A stretch of 64,000 nt of DNA from Umezawaea tangerina (GTDB lineage: Bacteria; Actinomycetota; Actinomycetes; Mycobacteriales; Pseudonocardiaceae): contig NZ_PVTF01000008.1 of assembly GCF_003002815.1 (NCBI RefSeq), positions 434,001 through 498,000 of the forward strand, written 5' to 3'. The notes under the pieces were generated by a model that did not search any database, had not been told where the DNA came from, and saw only the letters and a program-made list of their open reading frames with translations. The position numbers were made by a program, and so were the translations under genes. Positions 19,203 to 28,108 of this stretch are shown one piece after another. Each line of letters starts with the position of its first letter. Within the stretch, counting starts at the first letter, position 1.

Positions 19203-20596
19203 CCACGATTCCCGCATCGTGCCGCATCACGGTGCTCGGCCCGAGCGGACGGGCTGATCTCGCTGTGCCCGTCTCCACCAACGTCTCCGCGCTGCTGCCG
19301 ACACTCGTCCGGCACGTCGTGCGGGACCAGGACCGCGATGGCGACGGGCACGAGTCCTGGGCGTTGCAACGGCTCGGTGACGCGCCGTTCGACCCCGAAG
19401 GCACTCCGGAGACCCTCGACTGGCTCGACGGTGAGCAGCTCTACCTCACCCGCGCGGAGAACCCGTTGCCGGAGTTGGACTTCGACGACGTGGCGGAGGG
19501 AATGGCCGCGGCGGTCAACCGGCAGGGCAACAGGTGGAACGGCGAGGTGAACCGCGCACTGTTCCTCGGCCTGACTGGTGTCGCGTTCGCCGCGATCGGG
19601 GTGTCGCTCTTCGCGAACACGAGCGCGGCGTTCGCCGCGACGACCGCCGGGGTGCTCGCGACCCTGCTCTGCCTGGCCGCCGTGCTCGTCGCGCGCACGA
19701 TCGCGGACCGAGGGCTCGCCGCGGTCCTCGGTGTCGCGGGATGCCTGTTCGCCTGCCTGGCAGGGTTGATCGGCCAGGCAGGCCTGCCTGGCGCTCTGTC
19801 GTTGCCGCCGTGGGCCGTCTTCACCGGCGGGCTCGCCATGGGATTGGCGGCGGCCGTGTTGTTGCTGATCCAGCGGCTCTTCGCGCGAGACCTCCCGATC
19901 GTGTCGTTCGGGTGCGCCGCGGTGGCCGGACTCGGTGCGCTGCTCGCCATGTTCCTGCACCTGAACATGGACTTCACGGCGTTGCAGACGGCGCCACTGG
20001 TCATGGTGTTCTTCTTCGTGCTGTTGCTGTTCGCGCCGAAGCTGGCGACTCGCGCCGCTCGTCTGCGCGGTCCGCAGCTGCCTCGCAACGCGGAGGAGAT
20101 GAAGATCGACATCGAGTCGGTGCCCGCCGCCAGGGTGATCGAGCAGACCGGTCACGCCGACCGCTACCTGGGCGTGCTGACCATCGGATCCTCCGCGGTG
20201 TTCGGGTGCGGGTTCTGGTACCTCCTGCGTGACCCGCACTGGCTGGACTTCACCCTCGCCCTCCTGCTGGCGGCCGCGATCCTGCTGCGTTCACGGGAGT
20301 TCCTCGACATCGCCCAGCGCACCGCGTTGGTGCTCGCCGGGACGTGGGGTCTGGTGCTGCTCTCACTCGGACTGCTCGCCGGGATGAACGACGTCGAGCG
20401 GGTCGTCGGTACCGCCGCGCTCGTGCTGGGCGCGTTTCTGCTCGTGGCGGCGGCGTTGCGGCCCGCGCACCGCCGTGTGCTGCCGATCTGGCCGCACCTG
20501 AGCGACGTGCTGGAGAACGCGTGCTGCCTCGCGTTGGTGCCCTTCCTGTTGCAGGCCTTGGGAGTTTTCGCCTGGGCTCGCGGTCTGGCGGGGTGA
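19199..20596 (+). CDS. eccD: ESX secretion channel protein EccD
   Basis: The 465-residue integral membrane protein begins at a GTG that overlaps the eccC stop (GTGA, 19199-19202). Residues about 8-90 form the ubiquitin-like cytosolic domain typical of EccD. They are followed by a charged linker and about eleven hydrophobic helices from residue 122 to the end. EccD lines the inner-membrane part of the type VII channel. The order eccC-eccD-eccB and the size match actinomycete ESX systems. Confidence 0.93.
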   Translation: MTTIPASCRITVLGPSGRADLAVPVSTNVSALLPTLVRHVVRDQDRDGDGHESWALQRLGDAPFDPEGTPETLDWLDGEQLYLTRAENPLPELDFDDVAEGMAAAVNRQGNRWNGEVNRALFLGLTGVAFAAIGVSLFANTSAAFAATTAGVLATLLCLAAVLVARTIADRGLAAVLGVAGCLFACLAGLIGQAGLPGALSLPPWAVFTGGLAMGLAAAVLLLIQRLFARDLPIVSFGCAAVAGLGALLAMFLHLNMDFTALQTAPLVMVFFFVLLLFAPKLATRAARLRGPQLPRNAEEMKIDIESVPAARVIEQTGHADRYLGVLTIGSSAVFGCGFWYLLRDPHWLDFTLALLLAAAILLRSREFLDIAQRTALVLAGTWGLVLLSLGLLAGMNDVERVVGTAALVLGAFLLVAAALRPAHRRVLPIWPHLSDVLENACCLALVPFLLQALGVFAWARGLAG

Positions 20597-20600
20597 GGCG

Positions 20601-21971
20601 GTGCAGACCAAGAAGGACCACGTCCACGCCTACCAGACGCTCGTCGGCCGGATGAGCGCCGCGCTGTTGCTGGGAGACACCAACTACAGCGAGGCCCCGG
20701 CGCGGCGTGCCCTGATGGGACTGGTGTTCGGCCTCGTGCTCGCCCTGCTCGTCGGGGTGGGCTTCTGGGTCTACGGGCTGATGAACCCCGGCGGCAACAC
20801 GGCGTGGCGCAAGCCGAACGTCATCGTCGTGGAGAAGGAGAGCGGAGCCCGGTTCGCCTACCAGCGGGGCGTGCTCGTCCCGGTGCTCAACCACGCGTCG
20901 GCGATGCTGTTGCTGGGCTCGGGGGCGAAGGTCGAGTCGGTCTCGCGCGCGTCGTTGGCCGGTGTGCCGCGGGGCGTGCCCGTCGGCATCGTGGGCGCCC
21001 CCGACCCGGTACCGGCGGCGGACGCCCTGGTGACCACACCGTGGCTGCTCTGCCTGCCCCGCACCGGCGGTGGTGACCAGCAGGGTGCGGGCCTGATGAG
21101 CATGACCTTCGGCTCCGCACCCTCGGTTCCGGTCGGCGAGCACGAGTACATGTGGGTCGGGTCGCCGTCCGGTGACCAGTACCTGGTGTGGTCGTACCGC
21201 AAGCTGAGACTGGCGGACCGCAAGGTGGCGGTGGCACTGGGGCTCGGCACCGCCTCCCCGCCGGTCGCGCCGAACGCGTGGCTCGGGTCCCTGCCCGACG
21301 GTCCCGAGCTCAAGGCCGCCCAGATCCCGGACGACGGGCGCAAGTCCGTTGCGGTGGCCGGTGTGCCGTGGCCGGTCGGCACGGTGTTCCGGCAGTCCGC
21401 GGGCAACGGCAGGCAGAACTTCACGGTGTTGCGCGACGACGGCCTGGCCTCGCTGTCCGCGACCGAGGCCGCGTTGCTGGAAGCGGCGAACGGCCGGGTC
21501 GTGGTGGAGCTGGACCCGGCGTCGATCGCGGCGGCACCCCGGTCGAGCGACACGTCGCTGACCGCGCGGATCCCCGACGTGCTCGCCGACAGCTCCCTGC
21601 AGACCGGGACGAGGTCCTTCTGCCTCAGACAGGAGACGAACGGCGCGAACCTGCTCAGCGTGCCGGTCACGACCGAGCGCGACAACGCGTGGACGGGGAT
21701 GAGCGCCCAGGTCGGACCGTACCTCGAACCGGGCACCGGCCTGCTCGCCGCCTCGGTACCGGGCCCCACCACCGCGGGAGCCAAGCCGGACCGGTTCCTG
21801 ATCACCGATCGCGGTGTCAAGTACGCACTTGCCGACGACCAGACCGTCTCGGCACTGGGCTTCGGCGGCGTTCAGCCACGCCCCGTGCCCAGGACCGTCC
21901 TGGACGAGATCCCGAGCGGACCGGCGTTGAGCCGGGCCGCGGTGGGCGTGGTGGAGAAAGGACGTGGCTGA
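20601..21971 (+). CDS. eccB: ESX secretion protein EccB
   Basis: The 456-residue protein has a short cytosolic start (QTKKDHVHAYQTLVGRM), one membrane helix at about residues 38-63, and a large extracytoplasmic domain with repeated beta-rich units and two widely spaced Cys (in LLCLP and SFCLR) that may form a disulfide. These are the marks of EccB, the periplasm-facing scaffold of the type VII channel. The start is GTG 20601, four bases after the eccD stop with GAGGCG upstream. The following gene begins on the base after its stop. Confidence 0.92.
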   Translation: MQTKKDHVHAYQTLVGRMSAALLLGDTNYSEAPARRALMGLVFGLVLALLVGVGFWVYGLMNPGGNTAWRKPNVIVVEKESGARFAYQRGVLVPVLNHASAMLLLGSGAKVESVSRASLAGVPRGVPVGIVGAPDPVPAADALVTTPWLLCLPRTGGGDQQGAGLMSMTFGSAPSVPVGEHEYMWVGSPSGDQYLVWSYRKLRLADRKVAVALGLGTASPPVAPNAWLGSLPDGPELKAAQIPDDGRKSVAVAGVPWPVGTVFRQSAGNGRQNFTVLRDDGLASLSATEAALLEAANGRVVVELDPASIAAAPRSSDTSLTARIPDVLADSSLQTGTRSFCLRQETNGANLLSVPVTTERDNAWTGMSAQVGPYLEPGTGLLAASVPGPTTAGAKPDRFLITDRGVKYALADDQTVSALGFGGVQPRPVPRTVLDEIPSGPALSRAAVGVVEKGRG

Positions 21972-24659
21972 ATGAGACTCCTGACCAAGCACCAGGACGC
22001 CGGCGGCGATCGGGACCTGATCGGACACACGATCGGCAACGCGCTGGTCGTGCGGTCCAAGCACGTGTTGCGCGACGAGATCCGCGACCTCGCCCTCGGA
22101 CTCGCCGCGGATCCGGATCACGAGCTCGTCATCGTCGACTTGCCGGTGGACAGCCCGTTCGCACTGTGGGAGTCGGCGGCGAAGCTGCTGCCCCGCAAGC
22201 GCCGAGGCGTGCGGCTGGTCATCGGCGGTCGGTCCCGCGAGACGACGACCCTGGCGGGCCAGTGGTTGTCGGAGCGGCTGAACCGCACGGTGATCGCGCC
22301 GGACGGCACGGTGATGAGGGGGGTCGGCGGTTCGCTGTTCGTCGACTCGGGCTGGGGCACCGGATGGGTGCGCTTCCAGCCCGGCAAGTCGCCCCAGCCG
22401 GACGGCAAGCGCTTCCCCCGCCCGCACTGGGAGGAGGCCTCGCCGCTGGTCGAGATCATGCCGACGAGTGCGGGCGGCGTCGCCGAACCGTTGCCGGGTG
22501 GGGTGTGGCTGCGGCCGCGCGGCCCGGAAACCGTGCTGCGACAGCACCGCAAGCGGTTGATCGAGTCGCTGCCGAGCCAGCCCGGCGTCTGCGTGGTCGT
22601 GCTGGGTTGTCCGGGGGCGTTGCCGATCTCGCCGCACGACGTCACCCGCTTCTGGAGCTGGCTACCCGTCGAGGCACGGGCGCGGTTGCGGCTGGTGGGG
22701 TTCGGGCCGGTGAAGTTGTCCGACGACATCTCCTACGGTCAGGCCCTCGCGGACGAGCTGCACGAGAAGGTCATCTGCTACACCGGGCTGCCCACCGGTT
22801 CCCGGATCGACCCGGACGTCTACACCGTGCGCCCCGACGGCGCCCTCGGGTGGCGGGCTTTCGCCGAGGAGATGACCTACCACCCCGCACGGGGCGGAGC
22901 GGCGCGGCCGCCCGCGTTGCTGAGCTACCGGGATCCCGTGTCCGGGGTCGAGGAGGTCGCGCCCGCCGTGTACCGGTACGCGCCGAACGTCGTGCTGGAG
23001 GTCGTCCAGTCGGGCCTGTGGGTCAGGCCCGACCAGGAGTTGCCACACGCGCCCGCGGTGCGCGCCGCGTTGCCCGATGCCGCCCGGCACCTGGTGCTGT
23101 TCGAGGCCGGCCACGGTGATGTCCTCCGGGAGCTCGCCGAGGACGTGCTCGGCAGGTTGGAGCCCGCGACGCGGTACCTGAGCGGGCTGACGCGGGCGAC
23201 CTCGCTGGTACGGCAGCGGATCGAGGTCGGGGGAAGGGCGATGGCGGTCTTCGAACCGGTCGCTGCCGCGCCTCCCGTCATCGAGGCGGCCTCCGAGCCG
23301 GTGCCCGTCTCGACGATCGGGTCTCCGGCCTCGTCGTGGTCGGCGGACACCATGGGCGTGCGGCTGGAGAGCGCGCTGCCCGAGGCGATCCAGTACCGGC
23401 CCGCCCCCTGGACCGGTACTGGGCCGCGGACGGCGGTGCCGGACGCGACATCGGCTCAGAGCACCTCCGACGGTGGCAGCGTGATCGACGTGCGCTCCGT
23501 GAGCGGGCCGCCCGCCGCCGAGGTGTCGGGCGAGCCTGCGGCGCCCGGTGAGGGGTCGCCGGGAACTTCCCCGTCCGGCGGACCTGGTCCGGCGGTCGCC
23601 GAGCCGAGCGCCACGCCGACCGGGACGTCGTTCCTGGAGGCGGCTCCGCCGGTGGCCGGGATCACGGCCACCGAAGCCCCGGTCGTCGCGGGCCTCGCGA
23701 CCACGGCGCCCGAACACGGGTCGGCCGCGGAGCGATCCGCCGTCATGCCTGCCGTCCCGGCCCCGACGGCGATGTCCCAGCCCACTCCGCCTACGCCGTC
23801 TGACCAGCCCGTGGCGGCCTCCCGCGAGGCCGTCGTCTCGGTGCAGCCCACGCCGTCCTCCGGCGCCGCCGCCCTCGTGCCGAAGCGCGGAGTCGAGGAG
23901 GAGCGCGCCTGGCTGCGCCGGGCTCTCAGCCGTGAGTACGCCGCGGTCGCGAACTCCGTGAGCAGGGTCTTGTCCGAGCACCCCGGTTTCCAGGGGGCGA
24001 TCGAACGGTCGGCGGGCGTGCTGAGCGACGCGGTGGCGATCCGCCTCTACCTGTCGGGTCAGGGCGACGGGGTCGACGTGTCGTTGCGGTCGGGGGCCAC
24101 CGGGCCCCACGTGCCGTTCGCGAGGTGTGTGGTGTCCGGACTGAGCAGGCTGCCGTCCCACCGCGGTGTGTCGGTGTTCGCCGCCTCGCCCACCGAGCGG
24201 GAATGGGATCTCTACCGGAGCCGGAAGTACTTCACCGACTGGGGTTTCGTGAACGCGCTGAGCGCGCCTTGCGCGAGGCAACGTCAGGAGCACGACGTCG
24301 ACGTCGTGCTCTGGTCGATGACCGCGCGCCGCACGAAGCTGCTCGAACCCGAGCAGCACCCGACTCCGGACCGGGTGCTGTTCGTGCCCGGAACCAGCTT
24401 CAAGGTGCTCGACCTGGTCGAGCCGGAGGACGGCAGCCGAGGCCGGGTGCTGCTGCGCGAACTCGCGGCAGGGGAGGTCGACGAGTCCGGGCGGGTGGAC
24501 GCGAACCGCGCCTCCCTCGACGAGCTGGCGCTGAACTCCTTGCGCCGCTTCGTGGACTCGTGGGCCGACGCGAAGCACGAGAAGCGAACGCCCCCTGCCG
24601 CCGCCTCCCGGTTCGGACCGCTGCCCGGCCTCGTGCGGCTGGGCGAGGAGGGACGATGA
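21972..24659 (+). CDS. ESX-linked cytoplasmic protein with ADP-ribosyltransferase-like C-terminus
   Basis: The 895-residue protein has no signal peptide or membrane segment. Residues 1-430 form an actinomycete-specific globular region (for example TGWVRFQPGK, VVLGCPGALP). Residues about 430-640 are a Pro/Ala/Thr-rich linker. Residues about 640-895 resemble an ADP-ribosyltransferase fold: an RGVSVF strand near 731, DWGFVNAL near 756, VLWSMTARRTKLL and VLFVPGTSFKVLD near 803, the last like the closing strands of ART toxins. I cannot place a full R-S-E triad. It directly follows eccB and overlaps the EccA-like gene, so it is part of the secretion operon. It could modify a secretion component or be a structural relic. 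Homology is by eye only. Confidence 0.6.
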   Translation: MRLLTKHQDAGGDRDLIGHTIGNALVVRSKHVLRDEIRDLALGLAADPDHELVIVDLPVDSPFALWESAAKLLPRKRRGVRLVIGGRSRETTTLAGQWLSERLNRTVIAPDGTVMRGVGGSLFVDSGWGTGWVRFQPGKSPQPDGKRFPRPHWEEASPLVEIMPTSAGGVAEPLPGGVWLRPRGPETVLRQHRKRLIESLPSQPGVCVVVLGCPGALPISPHDVTRFWSWLPVEARARLRLVGFGPVKLSDDISYGQALADELHEKVICYTGLPTGSRIDPDVYTVRPDGALGWRAFAEEMTYHPARGGAARPPALLSYRDPVSGVEEVAPAVYRYAPNVVLEVVQSGLWVRPDQELPHAPAVRAALPDAARHLVLFEAGHGDVLRELAEDVLGRLEPATRYLSGLTRATSLVRQRIEVGGRAMAVFEPVAAAPPVIEAASEPVPVSTIGSPASSWSADTMGVRLESALPEAIQYRPAPWTGTGPRTAVPDATSAQSTSDGGSVIDVRSVSGPPAAEVSGEPAAPGEGSPGTSPSGGPGPAVAEPSATPTGTSFLEAAPPVAGITATEAPVVAGLATTAPEHGSAAERSAVMPAVPAPTAMSQPTPPTPSDQPVAASREAVVSVQPTPSSGAAALVPKRGVEEERAWLRRALSREYAAVANSVSRVLSEHPGFQGAIERSAGVLSDAVAIRLYLSGQGDGVDVSLRSGATGPHVPFARCVVSGLSRLPSHRGVSVFAASPTEREWDLYRSRKYFTDWGFVNALSAPCARQRQEHDVDVVLWSMTARRTKLLEPEQHPTPDRVLFVPGTSFKVLDLVEPEDGSRGRVLLRELAAGEVDESGRVDANRASLDELALNSLRRFVDSWADAKHEKRTPPAAASRFGPLPGLVRLGEEGR

Positions 24660-27600
24660 ACCGCCAGTTGCTGGTAGTGGGCCCTGAGCGGCCGGGAGCG
24701 TATCCGACGATCGCGGCCGCCCTGCGGGAGGCGCCGGACGGGGCCACGATCAGCGTGCTGCCCGGCCGGTACGGGGAATCCCTCGTCGTCACGCGGATGG
24801 TCACCATCACCGCCGAAGGGGGAGTGGGGTCGGTACAGGTCGTCGCGCGCACCGGCAGCGCCGTTGTCGTGTCCGCCGCCGCGGCCCGATTCTCGGGGCT
24901 GGTGCTGACCAGCTCGGACCCGACCGCCGCGGCGGTGGACATCCGCCAGGGCGAGGTCGCGCTGGACGACTGCCGGGTGTCGGCGTCGGCGTGGGCTGCC
25001 GTGCTCGCGCGAGGTGAGGGCTGTGCGGTCCTGCACGGGTGCACCGTGTCCAGCAGCACGGGCGCGGGCATCGTGGTGACCTCCTCGCTGCCCAGCAGCG
25101 TGGAGGACACCGAGGTCGTGGACGTCGGTTCCTCCGGCGTGGTGGTGACGGAGGCGGGCGAGCTCCAGCTGCGCCGCGTCACCGTGCGCAACGCGAGCGG
25201 CAACGGCGTCTGCGTGAACGGGCGCGCTCGCGTCACCATCGAGGACTGCCGGATCATCGAGGCCGCGAAACCCGCGCTGGTCGTGGAGCAGGAGGCGAGC
25301 GCGGCGGTGCGCGAGGTCACCGTCACGGGGAGTGCGAGCCTCGACCTCTACGTGCGCAGCACGGGACAGGTGGTGATCACCGACTCCTCGTTCTCCGGCG
25401 CGGGTGTGCAGTCCGCGCACATCGCCGGTGGCAGCACACCGCGGTTGACGGGCTGCCGGTTCGACGCGGCGGGCCACAACGCCGTCTACGTCACCGGAGG
25501 GTCGTCGCCCGCGTTCGACGACTGCGTGATCACCGGCAGCCCGGTCGGCGTGCTGGTGGACGCGACGTCACGGCCGACGTTCGCGGCGCTGCGGGTCGAG
25601 GGCAGCTCGCTCGGTGCTGTCCTGGTCGACGCCGAGTCCTCCGCGCGGATCAGGGGACTGCGCGCGGTGCCGGAGTCCGGGCCGGCGGTGGCGGTGAAGA
25701 ACCGGTCGCGGCTCGCGCTGGGTGACGCGGTGATCGAGGTGTCCGGCGCTGCCGGGTTGTCGTTGACCGAGAACTCCCACTGCGAGCTGACCGACGTGCG
25801 GGTCACCGGCGCGGTACCGCACCTCGTGACGCTGGCGAACGGCGCGCACGGGGAGTTCGTGTCGGCTTTGCTGCGCGGTGGCGGTGTGCGGGTGGAGAAC
25901 GCTTCGCTGTCGATCCAGGACAGCGAGGTCGTCGACGCAGAGGAAGACGGCATCAGCGCGGGCGCGGGCAGTGTCGTGGAGGTCGTGCGCTGCCGCGTCC
26001 GATCTGCCAAGCGACACGGTGTGCACCTGCTGAGCGGTTCGCGCGGCGATGTGCGTGGTTGCGAGGTCACGGGGAGCGCGGGTGACGGGCTGCTGCTCGA
26101 CACCGAGGAAGCCGTGACCGTCGTGGACACCACGAGCACCGGGAACGGGGGCAGCCCGGTGCGCAAGGCGGTCGAGCACGAGCGCCTCTCGGTCAGCGGG
26201 CTGGTCACGGACCCGGCTCCGCGGCCCCTGACCCGGCCCGGGGCCGCTCCGACGGCGCCGCGGGCGTCCGAGGACGAGCCGACGCTGGGTGGCGCGATGG
26301 GAGCCGAACTGGAGGGGCCGCTCGCCGAGCTGGACACGCTGATCGGCCTCGACGGGGTGAAGCGCGAGGTGCTCGGCCTGATCAACCTGATCAAGATGGC
26401 CCAGAAGCGCCAGCGGATGGGGTTGCCCATGCCGCCGATGTCGCGGCACCTCGTGTTCGCGGGACCTCCCGGCACCGGCAAGACCACGGTCGCGCGGCTC
26501 TACGGTTCCGTGCTCGCCGAACTGGGCATCCTGAAGCGCGGGCACATGATCGAGGTCGCCAGAGCCGACCTGGTGGGCCAGTACATCGGTTCCACGGCCA
26601 TCAAGACCACCGAAGTCGTCACCAAGGCGATGGGCGGCGTGCTGTTCGTCGATGAGGCGTACACCCTGTCCAGCGGGTCCGGTGGGAGCGGGCCCGACTT
26701 CGGGCAGGAGGCCATCGACACGCTGATGAAGATGATGGAGGACCACCGCGACGAGATCGTGGTGATCGTGGCGGGCTACTCCGAGCTGATGGAGCGGTTC
26801 CTCGCCTCCAACCCCGGCCTCGCCTCCCGCTTCTCCCGCACGATCGAGTTCCCCAACTACAGCGTCGACGAACTCGTCACGATCACGGCCAACCTGTGCC
26901 GGAAGCACTACTACGAGTTGACCGACGACGCGGTGGACACCCTCACCGACTACTTCGAGCGCGTGCCCAAGAACGACACGTTCGGCAACGGCCGCGTGGC
27001 GCGCAAGTTGTTCGAGGCCATGGTGAACAACCAGGCGTCGCGGCTGGCGCTGAAACCGCCGGGCAAGGACACCGAGCTGAGCAGGCTGACCGGCAAGGAC
27101 CTCGCGAGCGAGCTCGTCGCGCTCGGCGAGGTCGCGCCGAGCGCGACGCCGCCGGACGCGAACACCGACCCGGTCGCGGCGGTGCGGGCCACACTGGGAT
27201 GGCAGCGGTTCGCCGGCCTGTCCGGGTTGGCCGACGTGCGGGAAGCCGCCGGTCGCACCCTGGTCGCCCTGTGCGGCCTCAAGGTGCGCAACAAGGGCAT
27301 GGGACACCGCGCCAACATCGCGCTGTCCGGCAGGAAGGGCATGGGCAGGCGTGCGGTCGCGGCACTCTACGCGCAGAGCCTGGCCGAGCTCGGACTCGTG
27401 CGCGCCGGCCACGTGACCAGGCTGTCGCTCGGACGCGACCTGTGTCCGCGCTGGCCCGGCCAGGCGGTGAGCCTGGTGTCCGCGGCGTTCGACGACGCCA
27501 CCGGCGGGGTGCTCCTGCTGGACGCCGACGGTGACTGGACGGCCGATCCGGGCGAGCAACGGACGGAAGCCGTGGACGCGCTGACCGAGGCGATGCGGCG

Positions 27601-27973
27601 CGACCCGGCGGGTCCCGTGGTGCTGCTGTCGGGCGACGACCGTTCGCTGACCAGGGTGTTCGAGGTCTCGGCCGGGCTGGGCGACTGCTTCGCCGAGCGA
27701 TGGGTCTTCGAGGACTACGACGTGGACCAGCTGACCGCGCTCGCCGTGCGGCAGCTCGCGCGCTGCGGCCACCGGGTGCCGGAGCCTGTGGCGGAGGCCC
27801 TGCGCGGGCTGCTGGCCATCGGCGAGAACACCGCCCGTGACGCGCACCAGCTCGCTCAGCGCCTCGCCACCACCGCGGCGTCCCGCACCCTGGCGGAGGC
27901 CGACCTGCGCGCGCTGACGATGTCAGCGCTCCCGTCGTTGTCACTGGACGAAGGTCTCGCGTCGGTGAGCTGA
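24656..27973 (+). CDS. eccA: EccA-like AAA+ protein with N-terminal beta-helix and degenerate second AAA domain
   Basis: The 1,105-residue protein starts at ATG 24656, overlapping the previous stop and preceded by AGGAGG (24646-24651). Residues 1-510 carry the short Gly/Val/Asp-rich repeats of a right-handed parallel beta-helix (pectin-lyase type). Residues about 540-830 are a CbxX/CfqX-type AAA+ domain, as in EccA: GPPGTGKT at 603-610, DEA at 666-668. A second AAA-like domain (about 850-1100) has SGRKGMGRR at 891-899, with Arg898 at the Walker Lys position, and DAD at 956-958 in place of DEA, so it should not hydrolyse ATP. Mycobacterial EccA has a TPR N-terminus instead. The likely role is cytosolic remodelling or release of ESX substrates; the beta-helix may bind them. 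Confidence 0.85.
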   Translation: MNRQLLVVGPERPGAYPTIAAALREAPDGATISVLPGRYGESLVVTRMVTITAEGGVGSVQVVARTGSAVVVSAAAARFSGLVLTSSDPTAAAVDIRQGEVALDDCRVSASAWAAVLARGEGCAVLHGCTVSSSTGAGIVVTSSLPSSVEDTEVVDVGSSGVVVTEAGELQLRRVTVRNASGNGVCVNGRARVTIEDCRIIEAAKPALVVEQEASAAVREVTVTGSASLDLYVRSTGQVVITDSSFSGAGVQSAHIAGGSTPRLTGCRFDAAGHNAVYVTGGSSPAFDDCVITGSPVGVLVDATSRPTFAALRVEGSSLGAVLVDAESSARIRGLRAVPESGPAVAVKNRSRLALGDAVIEVSGAAGLSLTENSHCELTDVRVTGAVPHLVTLANGAHGEFVSALLRGGGVRVENASLSIQDSEVVDAEEDGISAGAGSVVEVVRCRVRSAKRHGVHLLSGSRGDVRGCEVTGSAGDGLLLDTEEAVTVVDTTSTGNGGSPVRKAVEHERLSVSGLVTDPAPRPLTRPGAAPTAPRASEDEPTLGGAMGAELEGPLAELDTLIGLDGVKREVLGLINLIKMAQKRQRMGLPMPPMSRHLVFAGPPGTGKTTVARLYGSVLAELGILKRGHMIEVARADLVGQYIGSTAIKTTEVVTKAMGGVLFVDEAYTLSSGSGGSGPDFGQEAIDTLMKMMEDHRDEIVVIVAGYSELMERFLASNPGLASRFSRTIEFPNYSVDELVTITANLCRKHYYELTDDAVDTLTDYFERVPKNDTFGNGRVARKLFEAMVNNQASRLALKPPGKDTELSRLTGKDLASELVALGEVAPSATPPDANTDPVAAVRATLGWQRFAGLSGLADVREAAGRTLVALCGLKVRNKGMGHRANIALSGRKGMGRRAVAALYAQSLAELGLVRAGHVTRLSLGRDLCPRWPGQAVSLVSAAFDDATGGVLLLDADGDWTADPGEQRTEAVDALTEAMRRDPAGPVVLLSGDDRSLTRVFEVSAGLGDCFAERWVFEDYDVDQLTALAVRQLARCGHRVPEPVAEALRGLLAIGENTARDAHQLAQRLATTAASRTLAEADLRALTMSALPSLSLDEGLASVS

Positions 27974-28108
27974 CCGCCGTCCACGACTACCGGATCGATG
28001 GAGCAGACATGGTGGGGGATCAGTACCTGGTCCGATTACCTCTGGGCGCGTCTTCCAGGGGATACGGTCGTGGGCGTTGACCCGGGGTCGTCTGTCGGCG
28101 GGAGGGGC

